This document shows positions 31,352 to 42,900 of a stretch of 64,000 nucleotides of DNA, in pieces. Both the position numbers and the translations under genes were made by a program. Position 1 is the first letter of the stretch. Each line of letters begins with the position of its first letter. The notes below the pieces were generated by a model. The model did no database searches and was not told where the DNA came from. It saw nothing but the letters and a program-made list of their open reading frames with translations. The DNA comes from Pictodentalium vernedei (lineage: Eukaryota; Mollusca; Scaphopoda; Dentaliida; Dentaliidae): assembly GCA_031216915.1 (NCBI GenBank), contig CM062288.1, forward strand, positions 182,802,596 through 182,866,595, read 5' to 3'.

Positions 31352-31625
31352 GAGGAGAGCGGTGACGAAGTGTTTAGAGCATTGCACTTTAAACCGAAAA
31401 ATCGACAGTTCGATCCTAATCAGAGGTAACTGTTTTGGGTAAAAACACTTTATCCCGGCATGTGGGACACGGAGACATTGTGTTCAAAGGCATGCACGTC
31501 GATGATTCACTTTCTTTCAACCGCAGCTAATGTTATTAAGTTCGAGAGTCTGTCAGTTGCTCGCCGCTGCACGATTAGTCTCTCTGACTTCCTCCCACTG
31601 TTAAACTGCCCAACTCGATGTAACC
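31352..31625 (+). mobile_element. tRNA-derived SINE with Pol III box-like motifs
   Basis: The head gcggtgacgaagtgtttaga resembles a tRNA A-box region, and agttcgatcc at 31407-31416 fits a B box (GGTTCGANNC) spaced as in tRNA genes. It is followed by a body with aaacactttatcccggcatg and, near 31553-31615, tcagttgctcgccgctgc and cttcctcccactgttaaact, shared with other copies in the window. It is a relic and not a tRNA gene: no full cloverleaf is evident. Confidence 0.6.
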
Positions 31626-32324
31626 CAGGCTGTTGAAAATGTGGTTAAATACAAACAAACTTCTCCCGAAAACAAACATCGATATCCAACCGGATGAGCC
31701 CGCACTCAGAGAAAACCACCGGTTCAAAGTGCAATGCTCTAAACACTTCGTCACCGCTCTCCTCATCGGGGGAGGGAGTGGCGTCGGGATGCGCCTATTA
31801 TATTACATGTTGTAAGGGATTAGGATAATGGATTTTTCACTCTTCGTAATTTAGCATACGCTTATATGAATCTCGACAAATGGAATTTTACTTCTATCGA
31901 ATGGAAATAACTTTATCTCTGGGTGCAGGGTGGGGGAGAGAGGGGGGTTAATGTTGATGGCAATGTGTTAAGTGAACAAGTGTTCGTTTCAAACATTTCG
32001 ATGGCCCTGATAAGGGCCGACTTATGGATGAACCAAGCGGTCCATTGAAGCTTGCCAGTGATTGGAGCTTTGAACTTTCTCCGGCTTCCATCACCCGAAA
32101 AACTGCCAGACATGAGGTGACCCTGGCTGACCGTAAATGACGTTAAACCGCAATAAAAATAATTCAAGCTTGCAGTTATTCCCACACCAAAACCAGGCAC
32201 AGAGATAGGAACTTAAACCCCCCCGCCCCCACCCCCGACATGTTGGGTCGAGAAGCAAATATTCCGACAGTGTTCCCGGATCGCTGACCTTCGGTACGAA
32301 CTTGAATCCTTACTCAATATTTTT

Positions 32325-32585
32325 AGTAGTATAGCAGGAGATTTTCTACCCCCATTACCCGGAGCTTTGCCGGTGCAGCTAGTGTTAAATTCCCATAGGA
32401 ACCGGAGCCATTGTCGGTGTAACTTTTGCCGGTGTAAAACTTCGGCCCTATCAAGCTAGATCCGCCAAGCAGTGTACGTACAGCATATATAGCATGCTAT
32501 GGTATGTAGAGTGATATATGTACACCCAGGGCTATGGGTATATATTATGGGTACGTGATGAAAAATGGAAGGGGAAGGTGAGCTT
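32325..32585 (+). repeat. Fragment of a foldback C arm
   Basis: Closely matches 19177-19436: agtagtatagcaggag, then gccggtgcagctagtgttaa, ccggtgtaaaacttcggccc and atgtacacccag. It starts at the right end of foldback D and stops at aaggtgagctttgg, where the satellite begins. Confidence 0.85.
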
Positions 32586-32649
32586 TGGTTCCGCTCCACA
32601 GTTTCGCACTATTGCACAGGAGTGAAATTCTAAACAAAGGGCGTATGTT

Positions 32650-33309
32650 AATAATAACTCTTTGGCCAGCCGCCTCATAAGAGAAGGCCATCATTCCCCC
32701 TGCACCCCACCCCCTCTTCCCCTCCTCTCCTCCCAGCATTCAGATATAAACTGCTTAATAGTGTCCCTCACTTCCTCTTTTTCAATTTCTTCAATAAGCA
32801 TTCCTACCCTCTCCCTCGTGTCCCCCTTCAGCCATCTATCCTTTGTTTCTTCACCCCACTTCTGCATTATTCTTCCAGTAAATTTTATTCTATGAGGTAT
32901 ATACTGTGGGCATTCCAAGAGAAAATGTTCCAGGGTCTCCACTACTCCAGAGTGGCACATTTGGCATCCCTTTTCCCCATCTCTCCCAATTTTTCCCCGA
33001 AGCTCCAGTGATCTTGATCTCAGTTTGAACAGCAGTGACCCTCCAAAGGTGCCATCTAGGTACTTCTCAAAAGCTGGCTTTTCTTTATATTGTAACCCCT
33101 GCAGTGATCTTTTCACGCTAACCCCTGCTCGCCAGTTTCGATTGCAATCTTCCATGACTCTCTCTTTGACAAACCTTTTGCCTTCTTTCATTCCTACTTC
33201 TATGTTTGTGACCTCTATAGAGTAATTGTCCATTAGTTCCCTCACATGTTTTGACCACCCCGTTTCTATATTAGAATTCCAAATGGTATCGAGCATCAAT
33301 TTGCACCAC
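32650..33309 (-). mobile_element. 5'-truncated LINE-a copy inside the satellite
   Basis: Virtually identical to 24974-25648: the differences I see are a 15-bp deletion in the 3' untranslated region (after gccagccgc) and a single A/T change that turns one lysine into isoleucine. It sits in a satellite unit between gggcgtatgtt and aaactaagg; in intact units these are joined by a single g, so the insertion has no target-site duplication and has lost one base. Confidence 0.93.
32691..33309 (-). pseudogene. C-terminal remnant of LINE-a ORF2
   Basis: About 204 codons equal to the end of ORF2 (from WCKLMLDTIWNSN onward), differing by one residue (NIETGW for NKETGW). It includes the complete CQMC...H...C knuckle and the natural stop. 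The polymerase and endonuclease are absent, so this copy is dead on arrival. The few extra residues at its 5' side come from satellite sequence. Confidence 0.9.
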
Positions 33310-36300
33310 CAAACTAAGGCCATGTAAAATAGAGATATATTTTTAGTATCAGATATATGATTGAATTAGGCTTTTTGTTGGACAAGAGAATTTGAAGTTT
33401 TGGTCCCAAATTTGGAGTCTGATACATAGGGGTAAATTACCAGATGAATTATGGGAAACAGTGGCTTCGAAAAATTGGCTATTTTTTTAAATGTAATTTT
33501 TACACGGGTTTGTTACCAGACAGGTAACTAAAAAATGAGACGGAAACATATAATTTTTTTTGCATTTTAGAAACAAGGAATGCTCTGCTCCAGGGGTGGG
33601 GAGGCGGGGTTGGTGGGAAAATTCTGTTTTTGAGGCTGCTAGGTGGCTGAAAATGACTGGTTTCGGTATTTTTTCAGGCAATTTTTCAGGTTGAAGTCTT
33701 GCCTTTGACAATAAATAATTCCACCCACATTCAGATTGTTTATTTCTACTTAGTCAGATAGTGTTATATGTTTTTTGTGGATTTGGGAAATGTAATACAT
33801 GTAATGGGTTTGATAACTAAGTTATAGGATATTTGCATTTGAAGAGAGTGTATGGCATGTCACATTTGGGAATGCCTGGAAAACTGTGAAGCAGAACCTT
33901 AAAGAGCATTCTGCCGACGGTGTCAATTCTTGAACCGGGAAGTTCCTTATTTGTGTTTGAGTTATAAATACACCATTTTTCAAAAAAACTTTTCATTATT
34001 TCTGGTTTGTGTGATATTGTTAGTAGTAGTTAACATTCATCAAGAGATATCTCAGCACAACTGGAAGGAAATAAGTGGAAATTTCGAGAAATTTATTGAT
34101 GTAGCCTAATTTCGCACTTGTTTTGAATTTTCGTCAAGATTTCAAAAACATTAAGGTAGAGCACTGCCTTTCCTAAACACCGAGCCTTGTATTTATGACA
34201 AATTTATGCAGTTATGGACAGCGTGGTTGTTACTGTTGACCAGAGATTTGCAGTCATGGTGTCTACTTTTTCATTTTGGTCATTGGTGTCATGTCTGTGT
34301 GTCATCCGTCCGTCATGCTGTTCACCCTTTCATATCTAGAGAGCAACCCTCCCCCCTCCCAAAGAAAAAGCTATGGTAATTAGTGCTATTGTTTTACATT
34401 TTGATTGTATTTAACAGTGCTATTGGCAGGACCTGGGTAGTCAATATGGCTGGTAGTAATAACAAAAATAGTCTCTGAAGTGGCTCAGAGAAATGGGAGG
34501 GATGAGGTGGTGTGGTGTGGTTGTGAAAATCGGGTAAAATCTAGCTGAAAAAGCTCTACGGCAAGCAGGAAGGCCATGCTGTATCTTTTTACTGGTTGAA
34601 AATAGAGAATTGTGGTTTTTGTTCATTCAGCTCAGGGTAGACTCCAGATTATTTTGCCTGAGTGAAAGCCGGGGGAGATCACTCTTGTTTTCTCTTTAAG
34701 GTTCTGCTCCACAGTTTCGCACTATTGCACAGGGGTGAAATTCTAAACAAAGGGCGTATGTTGAAACTAAGGCCATGTAAAATAGAGATATATTTCTATT
34801 ATCAAATATATGATTTGATTAGGCTTTTTGTTGGACAAGAGAATTTGAAGTTTTGGTCCCAAATTTGGAGTCTGATACATAGGGGTAAATTACCAGATGA
34901 ATTATGGGAAACAGTGGCTTCGAAAAATTGGCTATTTTTTTAAATGTAATTTTTACACGGGTTTGTTACCAGACAGGTAACTAAAAAATGAGACGGAAAC
35001 ATATAATTTTTTTTTGTATTTTAGAAACAAGGGATGCTCTGCTCCAGTGGTGGGTAGGCGGGGTTGGTGGGAAAATTCTGCTTTTGAGGCTGCTAGGTGG
35101 CTGAAACTGACTGGTTTCGGTATTTTTTCAGGCAATTTTTCAGGTTGAAGTCTTACCTTTGACAATAAATAATTCCACCCACATTCAGATTGTTTATTTC
35201 TACTTAGTCAGATAGTGTTATATGTTTTTTGTGGATTTGGGAAATGTAATACATGTAATGGGTTTGATAACTAAGTTACAGGATATTTGCATTTGAAGAG
35301 AGTGTATGGCATGCCACATTTGGGAATGCCCGGAAAACTGTGAAGCAGAACCTTAAAGAGCACTCTGCCGACGGTGTCAATTCTTGAACCAGGAAGTTCC
35401 TTATTTGTGTTTGAGTTATAAATACACCATTTTTCAAAAAAACTTTTCATTATTTCTGGTTTGTGTGATATTGTTAGTAGTAGTTAACATTCATCAAGAG
35501 ATATCTCAGCACAACTGGAAGGAAATAATTGGAAATTTTGAGAAATTTATTGATGTAGCCTAATTTCGCACTTGTTTTGAATTTTCGTCAAGATTTCAAA
35601 AACATTAAGGTAGAGCACTGCCTTTCCTAAACACCGAGCCTTGTATTTATGATAACTTTATGCAGTTATGGACAGCATGGTTGTTACTGTTGACCAGAGA
35701 TTTGCAGTCATGGTGTCTACTTTTTCATTTTGGTCATTGGTGTCATGTCTGTGTGTCATCCGTCAGTCATGCTGTTCACCCTTTCATATCTAGAGAGCAA
35801 CCCTCCCCCCCCCCCAAAGAAAAAGCTATGGTAATTAGTGCTTATTGTTTTACATTTTGATTGTATTTAACAGTGCTATTGGCAGGACCTGGGTAGTCAA
35901 TATGGCTGGTAGTAATAACAAAAATACTATCTGAAGCGGCTCAGAGAAATCGGGGGGGGGGGGGGGGTGGTGGTGTGGTGTGGTTGTGAAAATCGGGTAA
36001 AATCTAGCTGAAAAAGCTCTACGGCAATCAGCAAGGCCATGCTGTATCTTTTTACTGGTCGAAAATAGAGAATTGTGGTTTTTGTTCATTCAACTCAGGG
36101 TAGACTCCAGATTATTTTGCCTGAGTGAAAGCCAGGGGAGATCACTCTTGTTTTCTCTTTAAGGTTCCGCTCCACAGATTCGCACTATTGCCCAGGGGTG
36201 AAATTCTAAACAAAGGGCGTATGTTGAAACTAAGGCCATGTAAAATAGAGATATATTTTTAGTATCAGATATATGATTACATTAGGCTTTTTGTTGGACA

Positions 36301-39300
36301 AGAGAATTTGAAGTTTTGGTCCCAAAATTGGAGTCTGATACATAGGGGTAAATTACCAGATGAATTATGGGAAACAATGGCTTCGAAATATTGGCTATTT
36401 TTTTAAATGTAATTTTTACACCGGTTTGTTAACAGACACGTAACTAAAAAATGTGACGGAAACATATAATTTTTTTTTTGCATTTTAGAAACAAGGGATG
36501 CTCTGCTCCAGGGGTGAGTAGGCGGGGTTGGTGGGAAAATTCTGCTTTTGAGGCTGCTAGGTGGCTGAAAATGACTGGTTTCGGTATTTTTTCAGACAAT
36601 TTTTCAGGTTGAAGTCTTGCCTTTGACAATAAATAATTCCACCCACATTCAGATTGTTTATTTCTACTTAGTCAGATAGTGTTATATGTTTTTTTGTGGA
36701 TTTGGGAAATGTAATACATGTAATGGGTTTGATAACTAAGTTACAGGATATTTGCATTTGAAGAGAGTGTATGACATGTCACATTTGGAAATGCCTGGAA
36801 AACTGTGAAGCAGAGCCTTAAAGAGCATTCTGCAGACGGTGTCAATTCTTGAACCAGGAAGTTCCTTATTTGTGTTTGAGTTATATTGTTATAAATACAC
36901 CATTTTTCAAAAAACTTTTCATTATTTCTGGTTTGTGTGATATTGTTAGTAGTAGTTAACATTCATCAAGTGATATCTCAGCACAACTGGAAGGAAATAA
37001 GTGGAAATTTTGACAAATTTATTGATGTAGCCTAATTTCGCACTTGTTTTGAATTTTCGTCAAGGTTTCAAAAACATTAAGGTAGAGCACTGCCTTTCCT
37101 AAACACCGAGACTTGTATTTATGACAAATTTATGCAGTTATGGACAACATGGTTGTTACTGTTGACCAGAGATTTGCAGTCATGGTGTCTACTTTTTCAT
37201 TTTGGTCATTGGTGTCATGTCTGTGTGTCATCCGTACGTCATGCTGCTCACCCTTTCATATATAGAGAGCAACCCTCCCCCCCCCCCCCAAAGAAAAAGC
37301 TATGGTAATTAGTGCTTATTGTTTTACATTTTGATTGTATTTAACAGTGCTATTGGCAGGACCTGGGTAGTCAATATGGCTGGTAGTAATAACAAAAATA
37401 ATATCTGAAGCGGCTCAGAGAAATCGGAGGGGGGGGGGGGGGGTGGTGTGGTGTGGTTGTGAAAATCGGATAAAATGTAGCTGAAAAAGCTATACGGCAA
37501 TCAGGAAGGCCATGCTGTATCTTTTTACTGGTAGAAAATAGAGAATTGTGGTTTTTGTTCATTCAACTCAGGGTAGACTCCAGATTATTTTGCCTGAGTG
37601 AAAGCCAGGGGAAGGTCACTCTTGTTTTCTCTTTAAGGTTCCACTCCACAGTTTCGCACTATTGCACAGGGGTGAAATTCTAAACAAAGGGCGTATGTTG
37701 AAACTAAGGCCATGTAAAATAGAGATATATTTTTAGTATGAGATATATGATTACATTAGGCTTTTTGTAGGACAAGAGAATTTGAAGTTTTGGTCCCAAA
37801 TTTGAAGTCTGATACATAGGGGTAAATTACCAGATGAATTATGGGAAACAGTGGCTTCGAAAAATTGGCTATTTTTTTAAATGTAATTTTTACACGGGTT
37901 TGTTACCAGACAGGTAACTGAAAAATGAGACGGAAACATATAATTTTTTTTTGTATTTTAGAAACAAGGGATGCTCTGCTCCAGGGGAGGGTAGGCGGGG
38001 ATGGTGGGAAAATTCTGCTTTTGAGGCTGCTAGGTGGCTGAAAATGACTGGTTTCGGTATTTTTTCAGGCAATTTTTCAGGTTGAAGTCTTGCCTTTGGC
38101 AATAAATAATTCCACCCAAATTCAGATTGTTTATTTCTACTTAGTCAGATAGTGTTATATGTTTTTTGTGGATTTGGGAAATGTAATACATGTAATGGGT
38201 TTGATAACTAAGTTACAGGATATTTGCATTTGAAGAGAGTGTATGGCATGTCACATTTGGAAATGCCTGGAAAACTGTGAAGCAGAACCTTAAAGAGCAT
38301 TCTGCCGACGGTGTCAATTCTTGAAGCAGGAAGTTCCTTATTTGTGTTTAAGTTATAAATACACCATTTTTAAAAAAACTTTTCATTATTTCTGGTTTGA
38401 GTGATATTGTTAGTAGTAGTTAACATTCATCAAGTGATATCTCAGCACAACTGGAAGGAAATAAGTGGAAATTTTGAGAAATTTATTGATGTAGCCTAAT
38501 TTCGCACTTGTTTCGAATTTTCGTCAAGATTTCAAAAACATTAAGGTAGAGCACTGCCTTTCCTAAACACCGAGCCTTGTATTTATGACAAATTTATGCA
38601 GTTATGGACAGCCAGGTTGTTACTGATGACCAGAGATTTGCAGTCATGGTGTCTACTTTTTCATTTTGGTCATTGGTGTCATGTCTGTGTGTCATCCGTC
38701 CGTCATGCTGTTCACGCTTTCATATCTAGAGAGCAACCCCCTCCAAAGAAAGAGCTATGGTTATTAGTGCTTATTGTTTTACATTTTGATTGTATTTAAC
38801 ATTGCTATTGGCAGGACCTGGGTAGTCAATATGGCTGGTAGTAATAACAAAAATACTATCTGAAGCGGCTCAGAGAAATCGGGGGGGGGGGGGGTGTGGT
38901 GTGGTTGTGAAAATCGGGTAAAATCTAGCTGAAAAAGCTATTCTGCAATCAGGAAGGCCATGCTGTATCTTTTTACTGGTTGAAAATAGAGAATTGTGGA
39001 TTTTGTTCATTCAACTCAGGGTAGACTCCAGATTATTTTGCCTGAGTGAAATCCAGGGGGGAGATGACTCTTGTTTTCTCTTTAAGGTTCCGCTCCACAG
39101 TTTCGCACTATTGCACAGGGGTGAAAGTCTAAACAAAGGGCGTATGTTGAAACTAAGGCCATGTAAAATAGAGATATATTTTTAGTATGAGATATATGAT
39201 TACATTAGGCTTTTTGTTGGACAAGAGAATTTGAAGTTTTGGTCCCAAGTTTGGAGTCTGATACACAGGGGTAAATTACCAGATGAATTATGGGAAACAG

Positions 39301-39999
39301 TGGCTTCGAAAAATTGGCTATTTTTTAAATGTAATTTTTACACGGGTTTGTTACCAGACAGGTAACTAAAAAATGAGACGGAAACATATAATTTTTTTTT
39401 GGCATTTTTAGAAACAACGGATGCTCTGCTCCAGGGGTGGGTAGGCGGGGTTGGTGGGAAAATTCTGCTTTTGAGGCTGCTAGGTGGCTGAAAATGACTG
39501 GTTTCGGTATTTTTTCAGGCAATTTTTCAGGTTGAAGTCTTGCCTTTGACAATAAATAATTCCACCCGCATTCAGATTGTTTATTTCTACTTAGTCAGAT
39601 AGTGTTATATGTTTTTTTGTGGATTTGGAAATGTAATACATGTATGGGTTTGATAACTAAGTTACAGGATATTTGCATTTGAAGAGAGTGTATGGCATGT
39701 CACATTTGGAAATGCCTGGAAAACTGTGAAGCAGAACCTTAAAGAGCATTCTGCCGACGGTGTCAATTCTTGAACCAGGAAGTTCCTTATTTGTGTTTGA
39801 GTTATAAATACACCATTTTTCAAAAAACTTTTCATTATTTCTGGTTTGTGTGCTATTGTTAGTAGTAGTTAACATTCATCAAGAGATATCTCAGCACAAC
39901 TGGAAGGAAATCAGTGGAAATTTTGAGAAATTTATTGATGTAGCCTAATTTCGCACTTGTTTTGAATTTTCGTCAAGATTTCAAAAACATTAAGGTAGA

Positions 40000-42900
40000 G
40001 CACAGCCTTTCCTAAACACCGAGCCTTGTATTTATGACAAATTTATGCAGTTATGGACAGCCTGGTTGTTACTGTTGACCAGAGATTTGCAGTCATGGTG
40101 TCTCCTTTTTCATTTTGGTCATTGGTGTCATGTCTGTGTGTCATCCGTCCGTCATGCTGTTCACGCTTTCATATCTAGAGAGCAACCCCCCCCCCAAAGA
40201 AAAAGCTATGCTTATTAGTTCTTATTGTTTTACATTTTGATTGTATTTAACAGTGCTATTGGTTTTGGCAGGACCTGGGTAGTCAATATGGCTGGTAGTA
40301 ATAACAAAAATACTATCTGAAGCGGCTCAAAGAAATCGGGGGGGGGGGGTGGTGTGGTGTGGTTGTGAAAATCGGGTAAAAATCGAGCTGAAAAAGCTAT
40401 TCGGCAATCAGGAAGGCCCATGCTGTATCTTTTTACTGGTTGAAAATAGAGACTTGTGGTTTTTGTTCATTCAACTCAGGATAGACTCCAGATTATTTTG
40501 CCTGAGTGAAAACCAGGGAGAGATCACTCTTGTTTTCTCTTGAAGGTTCCGCTCCATAGTTTCGCACTATTGCACAGGGGTGAAATTCTAAACAAAGGGC
40601 GTATGTTGAAACTAAGGCCATGTAAAATAGAGATATATCTTTAGAATCAGATATATGATTGCATTAGGTTTTTTGTTGGACAAGAGAATTTGAAGTTTTG
40701 GTCCCAAATTAGAAGTCTGATACATAGGGGTAAATTACCAGAAGAATTATGGGAAACAGGTGGCTTCGAAAAATTGGCTATTTTTTTAAATGTAATTTTT
40801 ACACGGGTTTGTTACCAGACAGGTAACTGAAAAATGAGACGGAAACATATAATTTTTTTTTGTATTTTAGAAACAAGGGGATGCTCTACTCCAGGGGTGG
40901 GTAGGCGGGGATGGTGGGAAAATTCTGCTTTTGAGGCTGCTAGGTGGCTGAAAATGACTGGTTTCGGTATTTTTTCAGGCAATTTTTTCAGGTTGAAGTC
41001 TTGCCTTTGACAATAAATAATTCCACCCAAATTCAGATTGTTTATTTCTACTTAGTCAGATAGTGTTATATGTTTTTGTGGATTTGGGAAATGTAATACA
41101 TGTAATGGGTTTGATAACTAAGTTACAGGATATTTGCATTTGACGAGAGTGTATGGCATGTCACATTTGGAAATGCCTGGAAAACTGTGAAGCAGAACCT
41201 TAAAGAGCATTCTGCCGACGGTGTCAATTCTTGAACCAGGAAGTTCCTTATTTGTGTTTAAGTTATAAATACACCATTTTTCAAAAAACTTTTCATTATT
41301 TCTGGTTTGAGTGATATTGTTAGTAGTAGTTAACATTCATCAAGAGATATCTCAGCACAACTGGAAGGAAATAATTGGAAATTTTGAGAAATTTATTGAT
41401 GTAGACTAATTTCGCACTTGTTTTGAATTTTCGTCAAGATTTCAAAAACATTAAGGTAGAGCACTGCCTTTCCTAAACACCGAGCCTTGTATTTATGACA
41501 AATTTATGCAGTTATGGACAGCCAGGTTGTTACTGATGACCAGAGATTTGCAGTCATGGTGTCTACTTTTTCATTTTGGTCATTGGTGTCATGTCTGTGT
41601 GTCATCCGTCCGTCATGCTGTTCACGCTTTCATATCTAGAGAGCAACCCCCTCCAAAGAAAGTGCTATGGTTATTAGTGCTTATTGTTTTTACATTTTGA
41701 TTGTATTTAACATTGCTATTGGCAGGAACTGGGTAGTCAATATGGCTGGTAGTAATAACAAAAATACTATCAGAAGCGGCTCAGAGAAATCGGGGGGGGG
41801 GGGGAGGGGGTTGGTGTGGTGTGGTTGTGAAAATCGGGTAAAATCTAGCTGAAAAAGCTATTCGGCAATCAGGAAGGCCATGCTGTATCTTTTTACTGGT
41901 TTGAAAAATAGAGAATTGTGGATTTTGTTCATTCAACTCAGGTAGACTCCAGATTATTTTGCCTGAGTGAAATCCAGGGGGAGATCACTCTTGTTTTCTC
42001 TTTAAGGTTCCGCTCCACAGTTTCGCACTATTGCACAGGGGTGAAATTCTAAACAAAGGGCGTATGTTGAAATTAAGGCCATGTAAAATAGAGATATGTT
42101 TTTAGTATGAGATATATGATTACATTAGGCTTTTTGTTGGACAAGGGAATTTGAAGTTTTGGTCCCAAATTTGGAGTCTGATACACAGGGGTAAATTACC
42201 AGATAAATTATGGGAAACAGTGGCTTCGAAAAATTGGCTATTTTTTTAAATGTAATTTTTACACGGGTTTGTTACCAGACAGGTAACTAAAAAATGAGAC
42301 GGAAACATATAATTTTTTTTTTGGCATTTTAGAAACAACGGATGCTCTGCTCCAGGGGTGGGTAGGCGGGGTTGGTGGGAAAATTCTGCTTTTGAGGCTG
42401 CTAGGTGGCTGAAAATGACTGGTTTCGGTATTTTTTCAGGCAATTTTTCAGGTTGAAGTCTTGCCTTTGACAATAAATAATTCCACCCACATTCAGATTG
42501 TTTATTTCTACTTAGTCAGATTAGTGTTATATGTTTTTTGTGGATTTGGGAAATGTAATACATGTAATGGGTTTGATAACTAAGTTACAGGATATTTGCA
42601 TTTGACGAGAGTGTATGGCATGTCACATTTGGAAATGCCTGGAAAAACTGTGAAGCAAGAACCTTCAAGAGCATTCTGCCTACGGTGTCAATTCTTGAAC
42701 CAGGAAGTTCCTTATTTGTGTTTAAGTTATAAATACACCATTTTTCAAAAAACTTTTCATTATTCTGGTTTGAGTGATATTGTTAGTAGTAGTTAACATT
42801 CATCAAGAGATATCTCAGCACAACTGGAAGGAAATAATTGGAAATTTTGAGAAATTTATTGATGTAGCCTAATTTCGCACTTGTTTTGAATTTTCGTCAA

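Larger units (their letters stand above)
30557..32332. mobile_element. Foldback element D (about 1.8 kb), containing SINE sequence
   Basis: The left end atactactaaaaatattgag and right end ctcaatatttttagtagtat are inverted complements. Pairing continues with indels almost to the centre: aagcttgaattatttttatt against its complement near 32155, and gagagcggtgacgaagtg at 31356 against its complement near 31760. The arms are about 30557-31420 and 31730-32332. A poly(G)-rich patch in the left arm faces a poly(C)-rich patch in the right. No coding is recognised. The right end touches the foldback C fragment. Confidence 0.75.

Noticed and set aside
31352-31425. A tRNA gene
   Set aside because: A- and B-box-like words are present, but no full cloverleaf or clear anticodon arm is seen, and the sequence continues into a SINE body found elsewhere in the window.
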